Counted from the stretch's first letter, positions 12,003 through 24,479 are shown. The stretch is 64,000 bases of DNA from Paulownia fortunei (GCA_019321725.1 CM033115.1:11108673-11172672); one strand, 5' to 3'. The notes: generated by a model from the sequence alone, not told the origin. Made by a program: numbers and translations.

Positions 12003-12722
12003 TCATCGATAATACCCTACTAATCCTAAGAAACTCCTTACTTTTGATACATTTGTTGGTGTTGACCACTTAATGACAGCTTCTACCTTGCTCGAATCAA
12101 TAGAAATACCATCATTTGATACTACATAACCTAGGAATACCACTTGTTCAAGCCAAAACTCATACTTCTTGAATTTAGCATACAACTGTTTTTCTTTAAG
12201 AACTTGTAGCACAATCTTCAAATGTTCTTTGTGCTCTTCTTTATCTCGTGAGTAAATTAGAATGTCATCAATAAACACAATAATAAATTTATCGAGATAT
12301 TGCTTGAGCACCCTATTCATTAGATCCATAAAAGCTGTGGGGGCATTGGTTAAACCAAAAGGCATCACTAGGAATTCATAATATACATACCTTGTTCGAA
12401 ATGCAGTCTTGGGTATGTCTTCTTCCTTGATCTTCAATTGATGATACCCAGAGCGCAAATCAATCTTAGAAAACATCGATGCTCCCTGCAATTGATCAAA
12501 CAAATCATCTATTCTTGGAAGTAGATACTTATTCTTTACTGTTACTTTATTCAGCTCTCTATAATCAATGCACAACCGCAATGTACCATTCTTCTTTTTC
12601 ACGAACAACACAGGTGCTCGCCAAGGAGAATAACTAGGGTGAATAAAACTCTTATCAAACAATTCTTGCAATTGAACTTTTAACTTTTTTAATTCTGTTG
12701 GTGCCATTTGGTATAACATCAA
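12003..12722 (-). pseudogene. gypsy reverse transcriptase, uninterrupted
   Basis: A continuous 239-codon frame covers fingers, palm and thumb: [38 protein letters not shown] (first catalytic Asp), [38 protein letters not shown] (FIDD at 12275-12264) and [12 protein letters not shown]. All catalytic residues are present. It is the best preserved protein segment in the window, but it is cut off from protease (frame change near 12720) and RNase H (stop), so the element's polyprotein cannot be made whole. Confidence 0.93.
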
Positions 12723-13373
12723 TTACAAATTCGATCTCTCGATTCGGTTGTAGTCCTAGTAAATCATTTAGAAATACCTCAAGAAATTCTTGAACCATAT
12801 CTACATTTTTTGGTTTTAATTGTGCTTCGATCGATGTGTCTAGAACACTTGCCAATATCCAACACAACCTTTATTTTTCATCTTTTGAGCTTTCAAAACA
12901 GTTATAATTGGTAAAGATAGTGAGAATGAGATACCATTAAACATAAACTCTTCTTCCTCAGGTAGCTGAAAAATCACAATCTTCTTGTTACAATCAATTG
13001 TTGCATGATATTTGGTAAGCCAATCCATACCCAAAATAACCTCAAAATTTGGCATTGGTAAAATAACGAGATCTGCATAGAGAATCCTATCACTAATCTG
13101 AATAGAACAAGCCCTTAACATTTGGTTGGAATCTATTTCTTCCTCGGATGGAACAGTCACATTGTACCTTACTTTTAATAAATCTGGTGTAATGCCCAAT
13201 TTTCTCACAAATGCACGTGATGCAAATGAATGCGTAAATCCAGAATCTATCAATACAATTGCAAGTATCCCAAAAATTAAAATAGTACCTGTACTACGGA
13301 AGCATCTGCATTGGCTTGTTCTTATGTCATTGCATATACTCTCTCCTGAACTTTTTCCTGTACTGTTGGACAA
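12723..13373 (-). pseudogene. gypsy aspartic protease and linker
   Basis: The frame 13373-12840 includes IVLIDSGFTHSFASRAFVRK, an intact D-S-G at 13247-13239, then LPMPNFEVILGMDWL, the conserved second half of plant gypsy proteases. The frame changes near 12850 and continues as [18 protein letters not shown] linker (12867-12655) into RT. The N-terminal side is out of frame with the zinc knuckle of gag. Confidence 0.88.
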
Positions 13374-13773
13374 TTCTTTACTATATGTCCAGGCTTTTTA
13401 CACTTAAAGCAATGATTAGTACCACTATAGCATTCCCCAAAATGATTATTCCTATACTTAGCACATTTAGGCCTTTCAACTGCAGTATAAGTCTGCCCAA
13501 CTCTAGGACACTTTTCATTCCCTTGGTTTGATTTTTGCTCTCCTTTCTTCCACTAGTTCAGATTTCTTGGAGTGAATACTTGCTTCTTTTGTTAATAAAA
13601 TTTCTCAATCTCTTTCTCATCTAAGTCAGCCATCAAAGCCTTATCCATCAGTTCCCTAAACTCTGTTATTGAAGACATTCTCACATCTCTTCTAATTTCA
13701 GGATTAAGTCCCCTTAAGAAATGATCCATCTTCTCATTGTTGTCTCTGGCGATGTATAACACGTACTTGCAAC
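13374..13773 (-). pseudogene. gag C-terminal half with CCHC zinc knuckle
   Basis: Minus-strand translation gives [20 protein letters not shown], the gypsy 'retrotrans_gag' end, and after a few stops CFKCKKPGHIVKNC (about 13430-13385), a complete CX2CX4HX4C knuckle. The domain is split from its N-terminal half (15974-16520) by a nested LTR at 13774-15973; removing that LTR rejoins the gag text at ...[10 protein letters not shown]. Confidence 0.85.
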
Positions 13774-15973
13774 TGTTGGGTTCGCTATAATCGCAGGGGT
13801 ATACGCAGCGGAAAATTAAATTTTTTATTAAACATAAATTTAACCCCTTTGATTTAAAAGCGATTTTAACGATCGTACTTATTCAAGTGAATATATAAAT
13901 AATATAAAATTAAATTATACCTTTCATGCACTCTGGTTGTTGTAGGGAATGAAGCAACCAATTGCTTATCCTGGACTATCAGAACTCGCAGGGATCCAAG
14001 TGTCTCCTCTCCATCAGGTCTACGATACAGAAGAGCAACACCAATCAAAAGGATTCGCTAGTATCCTTTTAATTGTTTACTAATCTAGAGCCGGAGTATA
14101 TTTTTAAGAACAATAAAGATTGATTCTTTAAGTTCTTGAAACAATAATATGAAAAGAATAACAAGAAACTATTTTTTTTTTCTTTCTTTTCTTGGAGAGT
14201 AAAAATAGAAGACTTTAAACAAAATATTTTTTGCTCAAAATTTTGAAATTGAATTATGTAATTTTCATCCCTCATATATATAGGGCTGAAAATTTTAATC
14301 ATTTTTCAACTCTTGGAAAGTTTTTCAATTTTGAACTATTTCAAAACCTTATCTTGGAAAGATTCTAAATCTTTCAAGAACTTTTCTCTTTTCTCTCTCC
14401 TATTGTATGTGGATTAATTTGAAACTATATTAATCATCAAAATTATCTACATACATTGTTGATATTAATTTGAACTCTTCAAAAATAATATCAAGATAGA
14501 TATATATCATATATATATACTATAATTATATTAAATCTTAGTGGCCTATTTTATCCCATAAAATTGGTCACTATTTTTATTTATCTATAAATATATTAAT
14601 TAAATAAATTATATTTATTTAATTTATTCTCTTCATACTTTAGTGGGCTTTTTAAATGATTCACATTTATTTTGGTCTTGGACTCAAAAATCCCTAAATC
14701 AATTTAATTAATTCAATCCCAATTTAATCATTCTAATTGATTAATTTAATTTACTCCAATTGGGCTTCCTAATTAAATTAGGTCTAATTAAATAATCCAA
14801 TTACTTAATTGAATAATTTAATTTAATCATTAAATTAAATAGAACCCTTAATTAATTAATTGATCAGTATTAATTAATTAATTTCCAACTATTGGACAAA
14901 ATCTAAAATTAGAAATGTTACTTTCCATAAAGATGTATGATCCTCTTAGGTTTACTACTGAGCTAGTAGTGGGTTTGCAACATTTACAACTTATGAATAA
15001 CAATTATTCCAATTAATTAATCTGCTTGGAATCAACTCCTTAATTCCAAGAAGCTCACTATCCATGAAAACACCTAGCAAGTAATCATGGCAAACTAGTT
15101 TTAGGTGAAATAGCGAGTAAACCTATTTCAGTTGCGAGTACCATTCACGTATGGTCCTTTCAACAGCTAATCTCCTGACTGAATCTAAGGCATGGATTAT
15201 AAGTCGAAACCCTAAATGATTTAATAACTGTGATCCCATTTCAAGTTCCAATGATTCTTGATGAATCATAATTCATACTGCCTTGGGCAAGGTCGTTGAA
15301 TCACGAACTATGAAAACACAGGAGATTCCCTTGTTTAAAAAGACAAGTGTCGAATTCTATATTGGCTACTGACAAACCTCCATGCACACCAGTGCAACAC
15401 CCAATATACCCCCTTTGTGATTGTCAAGCAATCAGAAGATATATCAAAGTGCTGCAGGATGCATACAAAGCTACCATCGTGCCTCAAGTCTGAGGACTAG
15501 TCGTGTACTATTGCAACACAGAAATTCTTATTTCGACGGGCAAAGTCTCCAACTAAGAATTTCTTGCAGGCCATATTCGGTGTACTTGTTCCCTAACAAG
15601 CACCCACATACATGCACTTACGTCTCCACGCTAATGCCAATGGAATGTGATATCCTCGTCTCACGAGCATACATTATATGTACGAGTCTTATTGATCTAT
15701 TTGATGTCCTATCTCAAAAAGCTCTCGACTCGAAACTTATTTAAGACCAAAGCCTTAGAGGCATGTTCTATGATCGCCATTATATGCGCGACTATGCCCC
15801 GTAGCTAAATTTAGTGTAAGGACTTTATCTAATGTGCAGAAATAAAAAATGCAAGACATAAGATAAAGAAAATGCCTTTTTATTAATATGATTCCTAATA
15901 AGATTGTTTTTACAAAAGCAAAAGAGTATAATACACCCAATCTAATTGGAGCGTTAGGCATCCTACTCTAACA
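13774..15973 (-). repeat. solo LTR (copia-like) nested in gag
   Basis: On the plus strand the segment runs TGTTGGGTTC ... CTACTCTAACA, with 4-bp inverted ends TGTT/AACA. Flanking 5-mers are GCAAC (13769-13773) and ACAAC (15974-15978), a one-base-imperfect target duplication. Gag coding text resumes on both sides. No internal retrotransposon domain lies within, so it is a solo LTR produced by LTR-LTR recombination. Very AT-rich palindromic stretches (TTAATTAATT) occupy 14690-14890. Copia assignment is inferred from overall form only. Confidence 0.75.
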
Positions 15974-16520
15974 ACAACCCTGTTCAAATTTTCTCACATA
16001 ATCACATACAAACATCCCTCCTTGTTTTAACTCCAAAAATTCTTTTACTTTGAGCGACATAGCATCTTTAGTGAAATATTTATCATAAAAGATTGTTTTA
16101 AATCTCTCCCATGTTAGCTCTTCCATATTCACTGCAAGTTTAGCTCATTCCCACTAGGTTCTAGCATCCTTCTTTAACAAGAAAATTGCACAGAGTACCT
16201 TCTCAACATCATCAATTCGCATGTAGTCAACGATAGTATCTAATGATTTAACCTATTTCTCTACAGCCATAGGATCAGACCTACCAGTAAAATCAACAGG
16301 TTCCATCTTTCTAAACTTCTTTCATATACAACCTATGAATTATCTTGTCGAGCTTGTGGTGGAGGAAGCTGCTGATTTTGTTCTTGGTTTCTTTGTTGCA
16401 TAACTAGTAATTATTATATCTATTCACCATGCATTCTATTCTGTTGTTGAATGAGATTAGTCAATTTCACCACACTATGATTACCCTTATGATCATCCAT
16501 TGTCTTCCTTTTTGGTGTCA
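15974..16520 (-). pseudogene. gag N-terminal half
   Basis: From a Met at 16520-16518 the minus strand reads MTPKRKTMDDHKGNHSVVKL, then Gln-rich sequence, and near the nested [23 protein letters not shown], the classic gypsy gag core. Several stops and a frameshift are present. Distance from the primer-binding site (about 190 bp) suits a gag start. Confidence 0.75.
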
Positions 16521-16709
16521 TAACCTGATATGCATTGCCCGATCTCATTCCATTCATTAGCCAATAATAAATGCATAATCATGACAATAACATGTTAATG
16601 AAATATAATCAAATAAACATAAAGACAAATAAATAAATAGTTGACTGAGTTTCCAAGCCACGATGTGTTCATATACCTTCTTCTGTCTACAGGAACGACT
16701 AAACCTCCG

Positions 16710-16721
16710 CTTTGATACCAC
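16710..16721 (-). other. primer-binding site (initiator Met tRNA)
   Basis: Minus-strand TGGTATCAAAGC lies 4 bases inside the 5' LTR and matches the plant iMet primer site TGGTATCAGAGC with one change. The same variant is at 41186-41197. Confidence 0.85.
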
Positions 16722-16725
16722 AAAC

Positions 16726-19018
16726 TATAACACCCCTTAATCTAATTACAGAGCTTTAACAAGCTGATACAGTTAAGTCAAGAAATGTTAACTTTTCGTC
16801 AATACTAGAGTTATGGTTTTAATAAAAATTTCCATTTTAGCTATAAGAGAAAGAACTCGAATTATTTTAAACACACCATATACATAAACATAAATCAAAA
16901 CTGAGTACATCTGTTTAATAAATCATAACAGAGCAGCTTATTTAAAAACAAAATAGAGTTTTCAAAGTAAACTACAAAATAGTTCGAAGCATGGCATATG
17001 AACTAATCTCTGTCCAGCCGCTCTAGAGACTCAATCAACCTCTGAACCTGTACATTTCCACCTACATCATATGAATCTAATGAGTTAAAGGCTCAGTAAG
17101 GTGAAACTGATGCAATAATAAATAACATATATGCACATCTCATAAATTATTAAATGCATTATTCTATTTAATAACTTTCATTCATGAATCATCCTTTAGG
17201 GCCCCTGAAGTGTGGTACCTAACTAATATCGATAGACTGTGATTCGGAACCTATTCATAATGATTGGCCAATAAGAGAAATAATATGGGGTTTCCATACT
17301 TGATCTTTCAACCTTAAGTATTAGCGGTATTCTATCTCATTCATTGTGGCTTTTCTATATCAATTTTTCAATATCAAGTATTTGCCACCATTTGTTGGGC
17401 CCATCGATCCCTCCCGCGTCCCTTGTCTACCTGACAATCAATCAAGTACCATACTTTCTTTCCAAAAATCTCATTATATTCTTAATAGTATTATGCTTCA
17501 TGAACCATAAATGCATCAAACATTACATCATTTGACAAATAATGACAATCACATTAAAACATGAACAATATTATATGATTCTTGTGATACAACAAATGAA
17601 AGTTTCAACTTACCTCAAGTCCACTTTATGCTAAGTGAAAAGATCAATCTCTTTGGAAGATAGGATGTGTTAAAGGCCTAACATAATCAAATCATGTACT
17701 ATTTAATATTCTTTTTATAAATCATATAGTCTATTCTAGTTAAAATCATATACACTTTTCAATCTTTTGTAAACAATTCCATATCAATTACATAACCTTA
17801 AAAACAACGCATACTCAATGTTTTACTACTAATTCAATATATTAAACATTAGGGCAACCATTAAATAACTAATAATTCAAACATAATTTATTAGGGTAGC
17901 CCCTAAAATATGTACACAATCCAAATTAACATTATGTAAACTCGGTTCTAACTTAAAATGATTGTAACCTTAAATTAAGAAAACTAATTGCAATTGTTTT
18001 CATTCATTCATAGGTACTTCCAATTACAATATAAGCATTACAAGATATATAGAAACAAGTAAATTAAGCACATTTTACAAGACTATCAATTTTGCTAAAA
18101 GCTAGCTTAACTAGTTTGGTTTTGGCTTCAAGTGTAACCTACTTAAGTTTTCAATCATAAAAAAATATACTAAAACATGTAACCATCCAAGATACTACAA
18201 ATTCATCATAAGAAACATTGAAAAAGAATATACCTTGATCAAGTTGGAATTAAACTTCAAAATCAATGGTTTTCAAGCTTAAAAGTGTGGAAACTTGTTC
18301 TGGTTTGTGTTCTATGGATTCCTATGGATTGAATTCAATTTTTGTGCTTATGAGAGTGTAGAAATTTGAAAGAAACTTAGGAGAATAAGGGCTGGTCATT
18401 TTTGAGGTGCTTCCACAAGAAATATGGATGAAAATAATTTTTTTGACCTTTCAAATAGAGGTAAGTGGAGGGTGATGTTTGGTTGCATCATGCTTGGTAT
18501 CTTCTCATGCTAAAAGCCATGTTCATGGGCTAAGGAGATGATAAAAATTGATGCTTTGGTATTATAATCAAGTGCATTGCGGTTTAAAATGATTTCATGC
18601 AACCTAGTCAACCAACCAATTAAATTGCAATATTTTACATACTTTTAGTTCTTAACCAAATATAGCATATTTAAAGTAAATATTTAGGCAAATAATCACT
18701 TTAGAATGTAATAAGTATGGAGCAATACGAATAATTCATTTCATGGACATTCAACACTTCAATCTTCCTTAACTGAGATACTGAGCTTTTTATTGCAAAA
18801 AGATACTTAAGGAATATGTTAAATCAAGAAATAAAAGTTTGATCTCATATTTCATGTACTAATGCATGTTAAAATATAATTAGAGCATATAATAACAATT
18901 ATTCAAGTTTGTGCAATCATGCTAATTGTATACCATAATTTAATAATACACATTGATTAGATGCATATTCATGCAAGATGCTTATTATTGGCTATGTAGG
19001 AGAGAATTGAGCATTACA
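16726..19018 (-). repeat. 5' LTR of the Tekay-like element
   Basis: Pairs with 7645-9909 (see that entry). The plus-strand ends are TATAACACCCC (TG changed to TA) and GCATTACA. It contains an extra ~30 bp relative to its partner near 18121-18150 ('tttggcttcaagtgtaacct'). Confidence 0.9.
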
Positions 19019-19484
19019 CTACTAGTCAGCATTATTAAAGATCTCATTCAAGTACAAGCGGACAAACTCGTTTAGGTGCTTTGAAATTATAAAACCGTGA
19101 TTAGATGATAAGTGATGAAGAAGGCAATATCGTGCTAAGGACATTAAACCAAACGTTTGATGGGAGGCAACCCAACAGATGGAAAAGAAGACTCTAAGAG
19201 CTGATAATCACAATTTTGCTTTCGCTAACTCTCATTCTCCTTTCTTTTTATCCATTTATTTTTTATTTTTTCTATTTTATTTTGTCCTAATTGAAAATTC
19301 ATGTTGACAATGTGGTATGTAGTATTTTTTTTCAATTTTGTCATGAAGAGCACATAGTAGTCACTTTTTGAAAAATAAAATCATTGCAAAGATCTTGCAG
19401 TATGAATTTTATTGACCTATTATTTTCAAAAACACTTGTACTTTCTGTAACAGTTATGAAAATTACCAAAAAAATAGGACCTTT
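19019..19484 (+). other. Athila/Tat-type post-pol spacer
   Basis: Contains GGGAGGCAACCC (19162-19173), a conserved non-coding phrase downstream of pol in many plant Athila/Tat elements, followed by a pyrimidine-rich stretch. No gene. It is the left flank of the duplicated block at 19485-20322. Confidence 0.55.
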
Positions 19485-20322
19485 CTCAATTAAGTGGTGG
19501 ATAATAATACTCCGTGGCTATTGAAGTTGAACTTATTAGTTTTCCAAATAACTGAAATCTCTGTACAAATTTTCTCTCTTTTTCTTATTCTTTTTTCTTG
19601 TTCTTTTGAAAATTGATGACATTCTTCTAGCTCTCAAGAAGTGATTTTCTTTTCTTCCTAAAAATGTAATTTTAAAAATTTATAAAACTAGGGTTGAACG
19701 ATTAAGGATGCTCATGCAAAATGGTATCCCAGATGACATACGATGGATAATTGAAGCAAAGTAAGAGTAGCAGGTGAGTTTTCATATGAGTTTTCAAACT
19801 TACTTACTAGATACATGCCTGATTTGGTAAAAGCACATATTCAAAAAAATGAAGGGTGAAAAAGATGCAAGTTTGTCACAAATGTGCTCGAACACAAACT
19901 GTCATCCTTTAAGAATGGTTTCTAAAAATTGAAAATATAAAATTCAATCTATTATGGATGGACTGAGTAAGGAGTCTTTAGATGATATTATATTAACTCT
20001 TAAGTCATGTGGATTAGTGCATCGTGTAATTCTTGATTTATGGAATCACTTTCGGGATGAATATAAGTGTTATAGTTTTGGAAATCTGACATTAAAAGAC
20101 TCTGTTTACTAGTTTATAAGAAAATTAGATGGAAAACATATACTCAACCCATAGAAGACGTTTAATTTGTTACTGAATGTAAAACCAGATAAAGATGTGA
20201 CCCACAGTCACAACTACATGTACATTCATGGGTAAGTAGCTAATTTTCAAATTTTGTGTCCTTATTTTCAACCTTTCTACCAAAAAAAAATGATGTGCAA
20301 TAAATGCATTCCTACCATACGA
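19485..20322 (+). repeat. duplicated post-pol block, copy 1
   Basis: Direct repeat of 22951-23790, starting 'TTAAGTGGTGGATAATAATACTCCGTGGCTATTG' (19490s; written in two parts: TTAAGTGGTGGATAATAATA then CTCCGTGGCTATTG) and ending near 'caataaatgcattcct'. It holds a decayed frame around 19945-20215 beginning MDGLSKESLDDIILTLK and ending VTHSHNYMYIHG. I do not recognise the protein; position after pol suggests an env-like or accessory ORF of an Athila/Tat element. Confidence 0.65.
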
Positions 20323-20887
20323 TATATCTCTATAATTAAAGTTCAAAATTTAAGACCAAAAGCAACGACCTTGTTTCAATGTCCCAAATTGCTCTAAATT
20401 TAAAATTTCTCACATTTGAACTCCAAAATGCAAGATCTCAACAATGTGTGGTATTTGAGATAGGTTTGCCAAAATATAGAATTTGGTCTCTCATAATTTG
20501 GTCCAAAAAACTAAACTCAAGACTTATGCAAGATCCGCTTTACAGTGTCAAAATCCATTCCCCATGCAAAATGAATTTGGATAGGTTCGAATTTGATCTG
20601 AATATATTGCAATCCTTAATCTTATTTGATAATTCTACTTTCAGCACAATTCTATGAGAATTGTGTTCCCTATAAGGGGTACTATAACGCACATAAAATT
20701 TATGTTGAGAAGTAAAAATATGTGTAAGCAATTTAATCACACATAAATAATTAATATATTTGAATCAAAGATTATCTTAGCAGTGGAAAATTATAAACTC
20801 ACACTTGATCAATAGCTAGCCTAAAAGTCTCCCAAACACTTTGATTATAACTACGAATGGTAATACATTAGGGTTCTTCCCACTCTT
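20323..20887. other. unassigned sequence between retroelement pieces
   Basis: Contains a 92-codon open frame (20379-20657) with no recognisable family and AT-rich DNA possibly derived from another LTR. I cannot support a gene. Confidence 0.35.
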
Positions 20888-21540
20888 ATGGACACTACCA
20901 GAGCGTCCATCAATTTAATCCACAAATCTAAAATCGAGTTAATTGTCAACTTGCCAATACCAAAGTATGTGAAGGAGGTAAGATCATTTTTAGGACATGT
21001 TGTTTTTTATAAAAGATTTATCAAAGATTTTAGTATAATATCTAAACCTTTGTGTAATCTTCTAACAAAAGACATTATTTTTGAATGGACTGAAAATTGT
21101 GAAAATACTTCTATTAAGTTTAAAAGCATGCTTACATCTACCCCAATCATGCAGCCTCTAGATTGGATTTTACTTTTTGAAATAATGTGTGAAGCTAGTG
21201 ACTATATTGTTGGAGCTGTCATAGGACAAAAAAAAGATAAGAAACCATATGTCATTTTCCATGCAAGTAAAATTTTGAATAGTACTCAATTGAATTATTC
21301 AACAATTGAAAAAGAATTACTTACTATAGTTTTTGTATTAGACAAATTTAGATCTTATCTTGTCGGCTCACTAATTATTATTTTCAGTGATCTCACAACT
21401 TTGAAATATCTTTTGTCAAAAAAAAGATGCCAAGGTGGATTCTCTTACTTTAAAAATTCAACATTATGATTCGAGATAAGAAAGGAGTAGAGAATGTGAT
21501 GGCTGATCATTTATTGAGACTCGTTTGTGAAGACTCATTT
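20888..21540 (+). pseudogene. Athila/Tat-type RT thumb and RNase H
   Basis: The frame from 20888 reads VKEVRSFLGHVVFYKRFIKD and FSIISKPLCNLLTKD (RT thumb/connection), then MCEASDYIVGAVIGQKKDKK, QLNYSTIEKELLTIVFVLDK and LKYLLSKK (RNase H). The usual C-D-A-S-D is C-E-A-S-D, so the first catalytic Asp is Glu. A frameshift near 21425 moves the end into another frame (VMADHLLRL). RT fingers and palm, protease and gag are absent upstream, so this is a 5'-truncated pol. Confidence 0.88.
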
Positions 21541-21639
21541 TAAACCACACTTATTAATGACACCTTCCCTAATGAACAACTATTTAATGTTTCTATTTTG
21601 CTGACATTGTTATTTTTTTTGTGATAGGAAAGATGCCAC

Positions 21640-22825
21640 CTCATTAGAATTCTCAAGTAAAAATAAGTTTTTGATCGAGGTGAAAAACTTTTATTGGAAT
21701 GATCCATACCTGTTCAAATATTATCGTGATCAAATCTTTCGGAGATGCGTGCCTGATAATAAGAAAGCTAATATTCTTAAATTTTGTTAATTCAGGAGCA
21801 TGTGGTGGTTACTTTTCGGCAAAGAAAACTGTTGCAAAGATCTTGCAATGTATTGGCCAACTCTATTCAAAGACATTTACAAGTTTTGCAAAATTTGTAA
21901 AATTTGTTAAAGTTAGGATCTATTTCAAAGCGAACACATGATGCCCCTACACCCTATCCTATTGATTGAAATCTTTGATTATTGGGGTATTGACTTTATG
22001 GGACTATTTCCATTATCATTTGGTTTTATTTACATATTGGTCGCCATAGTTTATGTTTCAAAATGGATCGAAGCAATTCCCTGTCGAAATAATGATTGCA
22101 AAATAGTGATAAAATTTTTGAAAGAAAATATTTTAAGTCAATTTAGAATTCCTCGATCCATTATTAGTGATGAGGGAAAATATTATTGTAACAAAGTTTT
22201 TAAAACTTTAATGAGGAAATATTGAATCATACATAAAGTTGCAACCCCTTATCAACTCAGACAAATGTACAAGTTGAACTTGCAAATAAGGAGATAAAAT
22301 AAATTTTGGAAAAGATAGTTAACCAAAATCGTAAAGATTGACCTCTTAGACTTACCGATACACTTTGGCCATATAGAACTACTTTTAAAACATCATTAAA
22401 CATATCTCCTTATAGGATAGTTTATGAAAAACCTTGTCATTTATCTCTTGAACTTGAACATAAAGCTTATTGGGCAATTAAAATGTTTAACTTCAACCTT
22501 GATTAAGCTTCAAAATTGCCCAAATTGCAAATCAATGAATTTCAAGAATTGAAAAATTATGCATATGAGAATTCTAAAATTTATAAAGCAAGAATCAAAG
22601 TTCATGATAATAAAATTTCAAGAAAAACATTTGAGGTTGGTCAAAAGGTTTTACTTTTATAATTCTCAATTGCATTTATTTCCAAAAAAAATGAGATCAA
22701 AGTGAAGTGGTTCTTTTATTGTAAAAGAGGTATGTCCTTATGGGGCGATTGGCATTGAGAATCCTAGAAATGGTAATTTAGTCAAAGTAAATAGACAAAG
22801 ACTTAAACCGTTTCTAGAGAATTAA
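21640..22825 (+). pseudogene. Athila/Tat-type integrase
   Basis: Collinear pieces in shifting frames: zinc-binding region (GACGGYFSAKKTVAKILQC, about 21795-21850), catalytic core [14 protein letters not shown] (first Asp, about 21985), [18 protein letters not shown] (second Asp, about 22165), QTNVQVELANKE (catalytic Glu, about 22260), and the C-terminus VKVNRQRLKPFLEN ending at about 22824. At least four frame changes or stops. All three catalytic acids survive as codons, but no continuous frame does. Confidence 0.88.
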
Positions 22826-22950
22826 TTTTTGTAAGAGGAAATTATCTTTTTATAACCCTTGTTATGATTAGTATGTGTATATATATACATATTTTCTCTA
22901 ACTTTGTTTGTTTCTAGACTTCTTCCTTTTATTTTTTTCTTTTCTTTTCT

Positions 22951-23790
22951 CGGTTAAGTGGCGGATAATGGTACTCCGTGGCTATTGAAGTTGGATTTAT
23001 CAGTTTCCTAAATAACTAAAATCTCTGTACAAAATTTCTCTCTTTCTCTCATTCTCTTTTCTTATTCTTTTCAAAATGGGTGATATTCTTCTAACTCTCA
23101 AGAAGCGATTTTATTTTCTTCCCAAAAATGCAATTTTAAAAATTTATAAAACCAGGATTGAAAAATTAAGGATGCTTATGCACAAGGACATCCTAGAGGA
23201 CATACGATGGATAATTGAAGCAAAGGTAAGAGTAGCAGGTGAGTTTTCACATGAATTTTAAAACTTGCTTACTAGATATATGCCTAGTTTTTGTAAAAAC
23301 ACATTCAAAAAAATGAAGGGAGAAAAAAATGCTTGTCACATATGTGCTCGTTGGACTTGCAACACAAAGTGTCGTTCCTTAGGAAAGGTTTCTAAAAATC
23401 GAGAAGATAAACTTTAATTCATTATGGCTGAATCGAGTAAGGAGTCTTTAGATGACATTATATTAACTCTTGAGAAGCATTCATATGGATTAATACAACG
23501 TACAATTCTTGATTTATGAAATCACATTTGGGATGAATATAAGTGTTGTAGTCTTGGGAATCTGACATTAAAAGATCCTATTTGCCACTTTATAAGAAAA
23601 CTGGATAGAAAACATATTCTCGATTCATAGAGGGCGTTTAAGCCATTACTAGACGTAAAACCAGAAGAAGATGTGAGCAACAATCACAACTACATGTACA
23701 TTCCCATGTAAGTAGCAAATTTTCAAATTTTGTGTCCTTATTTTCAACCTTTCTAACAAAAAAAAAAGACGTGCAATAAATACATTCCTT
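22951..23790 (+). repeat. duplicated post-pol block, copy 2
   Basis: Second copy of 19485-20322, lying ~130 bp after the integrase C-terminus. It keeps a 61-codon frame 23076-23261 (MGDILLTLKKRFYFLPKNAI...) and a decayed frame 23425-23700 starting MAESSKESLDDIILTLEKHS and ending VSNNHNYMYIPM, interrupted by a few stops. Similarity of both copies at amino-acid level (KESLDDIILTL, DEYKC, GNLTLKD, FIRKLD, KHIL) argues it was once coding. Function unknown. Confidence 0.65.
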
Positions 23791-23799
23791 ATTCACTCC

Positions 23800-24479
23800 T
23801 CAATAAATAACACTATACTTACTCATTTTTTGCACAATTCACTTACAAAAGAAAAAAAAATTGAAGTCTCTTCCACTTGCAAGTTCAACTGTATTTGTGT
23901 CTTTTGGGGAACTAATATAGGAAAAATTGATGAGTTTATAGAGGCAGCTAATAACCTTAGTTAAAATTTAACAGAAAGAAAAATTCATTTAGTATATGGG
24001 GAAGGCAGTTTGGGGTTAATGGAGAGTATTGCTGCTTCTTCTCATGTAGGAGGAGTCAAAGTTTTAGGAGTTATCCCAAAACCTTTAACATAATATTACA
24101 GGTATGATCATCAGAGATGAGCTAAAAGTATCACATATTCAGGATAGAATACCTAACAAATTAAGCAATGTGAATGCATTCATCAATCTACCTTGTGGTT
24201 TTGGTACACTAGAGGAATTATTCTAAGTTATCTCTTGGGCATAACTCAACATTTCAACAAAAACCTATAGGTATTCTTAATGTTAATGGTTTGTTTGATG
24301 GTTTGCTTTCATTTGTAGATCATGCTGTAGAAAAAAAATTTATTTCACCTTATGCGAGATGAATTCTCATTTTTGCTCCAACACCTGACCAATTAATTGA
24401 TCAATTTCTAGCATATATGCTAGAACCTGATCTAATTTTAGCTCTTGTGGATTGTCCAATAGGGATAATGGTCGAAAAG
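23800..24479 (+). pseudogene. LOG: LOG-like phosphoribohydrolase pseudogene, intronless (copy 1)
   Basis: Translation in order: CICVFWGTNIGKIDEFIEAA, ERKIHLVYGEGSLGLMESIA, VGGVKVLGVIPKPL, then in other frames CGFGTLEE (family motif PGGYGTxEE), LISWAQLNIS-like, and ILALVD at the end. LOG proteins release active cytokinin from riboside 5'-monophosphates. The whole ~200-codon protein lies in ~600 bp without introns, whereas plant LOG genes normally have several, so a retrocopy is likely. Many stops, and the catalytic PGG is changed (P-C-G). The 3' end is cut at 24480 by a copia LTR. An inverted relative is at 33700-34420. Confidence 0.85.

Larger units (their letters stand above)
7645..19018 (-). 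mobile_element. Ty3/gypsy chromovirus, Tekay/Del-like, near complete, with a nested solo LTR
   Basis: Two LTRs in the same orientation (7645-9909 and 16726-19018) enclose gag, protease, RT, RNase H, integrase and a chromodomain tail in gypsy order, all minus strand. A primer-binding site matches initiator Met tRNA and a polypurine tract sits at the other LTR. A 2.2 kb solo LTR interrupts gag. Long LTRs and a C-terminal chromodomain fit Tekay/Del. Stops and frameshifts in every domain except RT make it non-autonomous now. Flanking 5-mers (CCAAT left, CTACT right) do not match, so no clean target-site duplication is visible; the flanks may have been rearranged. Confidence 0.9.

Noticed and set aside
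12003..12722. A functional host reverse transcriptase gene
   Set aside because: It is the RT domain of a chromovirus with LTRs, PBS and PPT; flanking domains are broken by stops and frameshifts.
15421..15744. 107-codon frame as a gene
   Set aside because: Lies inside the nested solo LTR and shows no family motif.
7640..19023. Target-site duplication for the Tekay-like element
   Set aside because: CCAAT versus CTACT share only three of five bases, not enough to claim.
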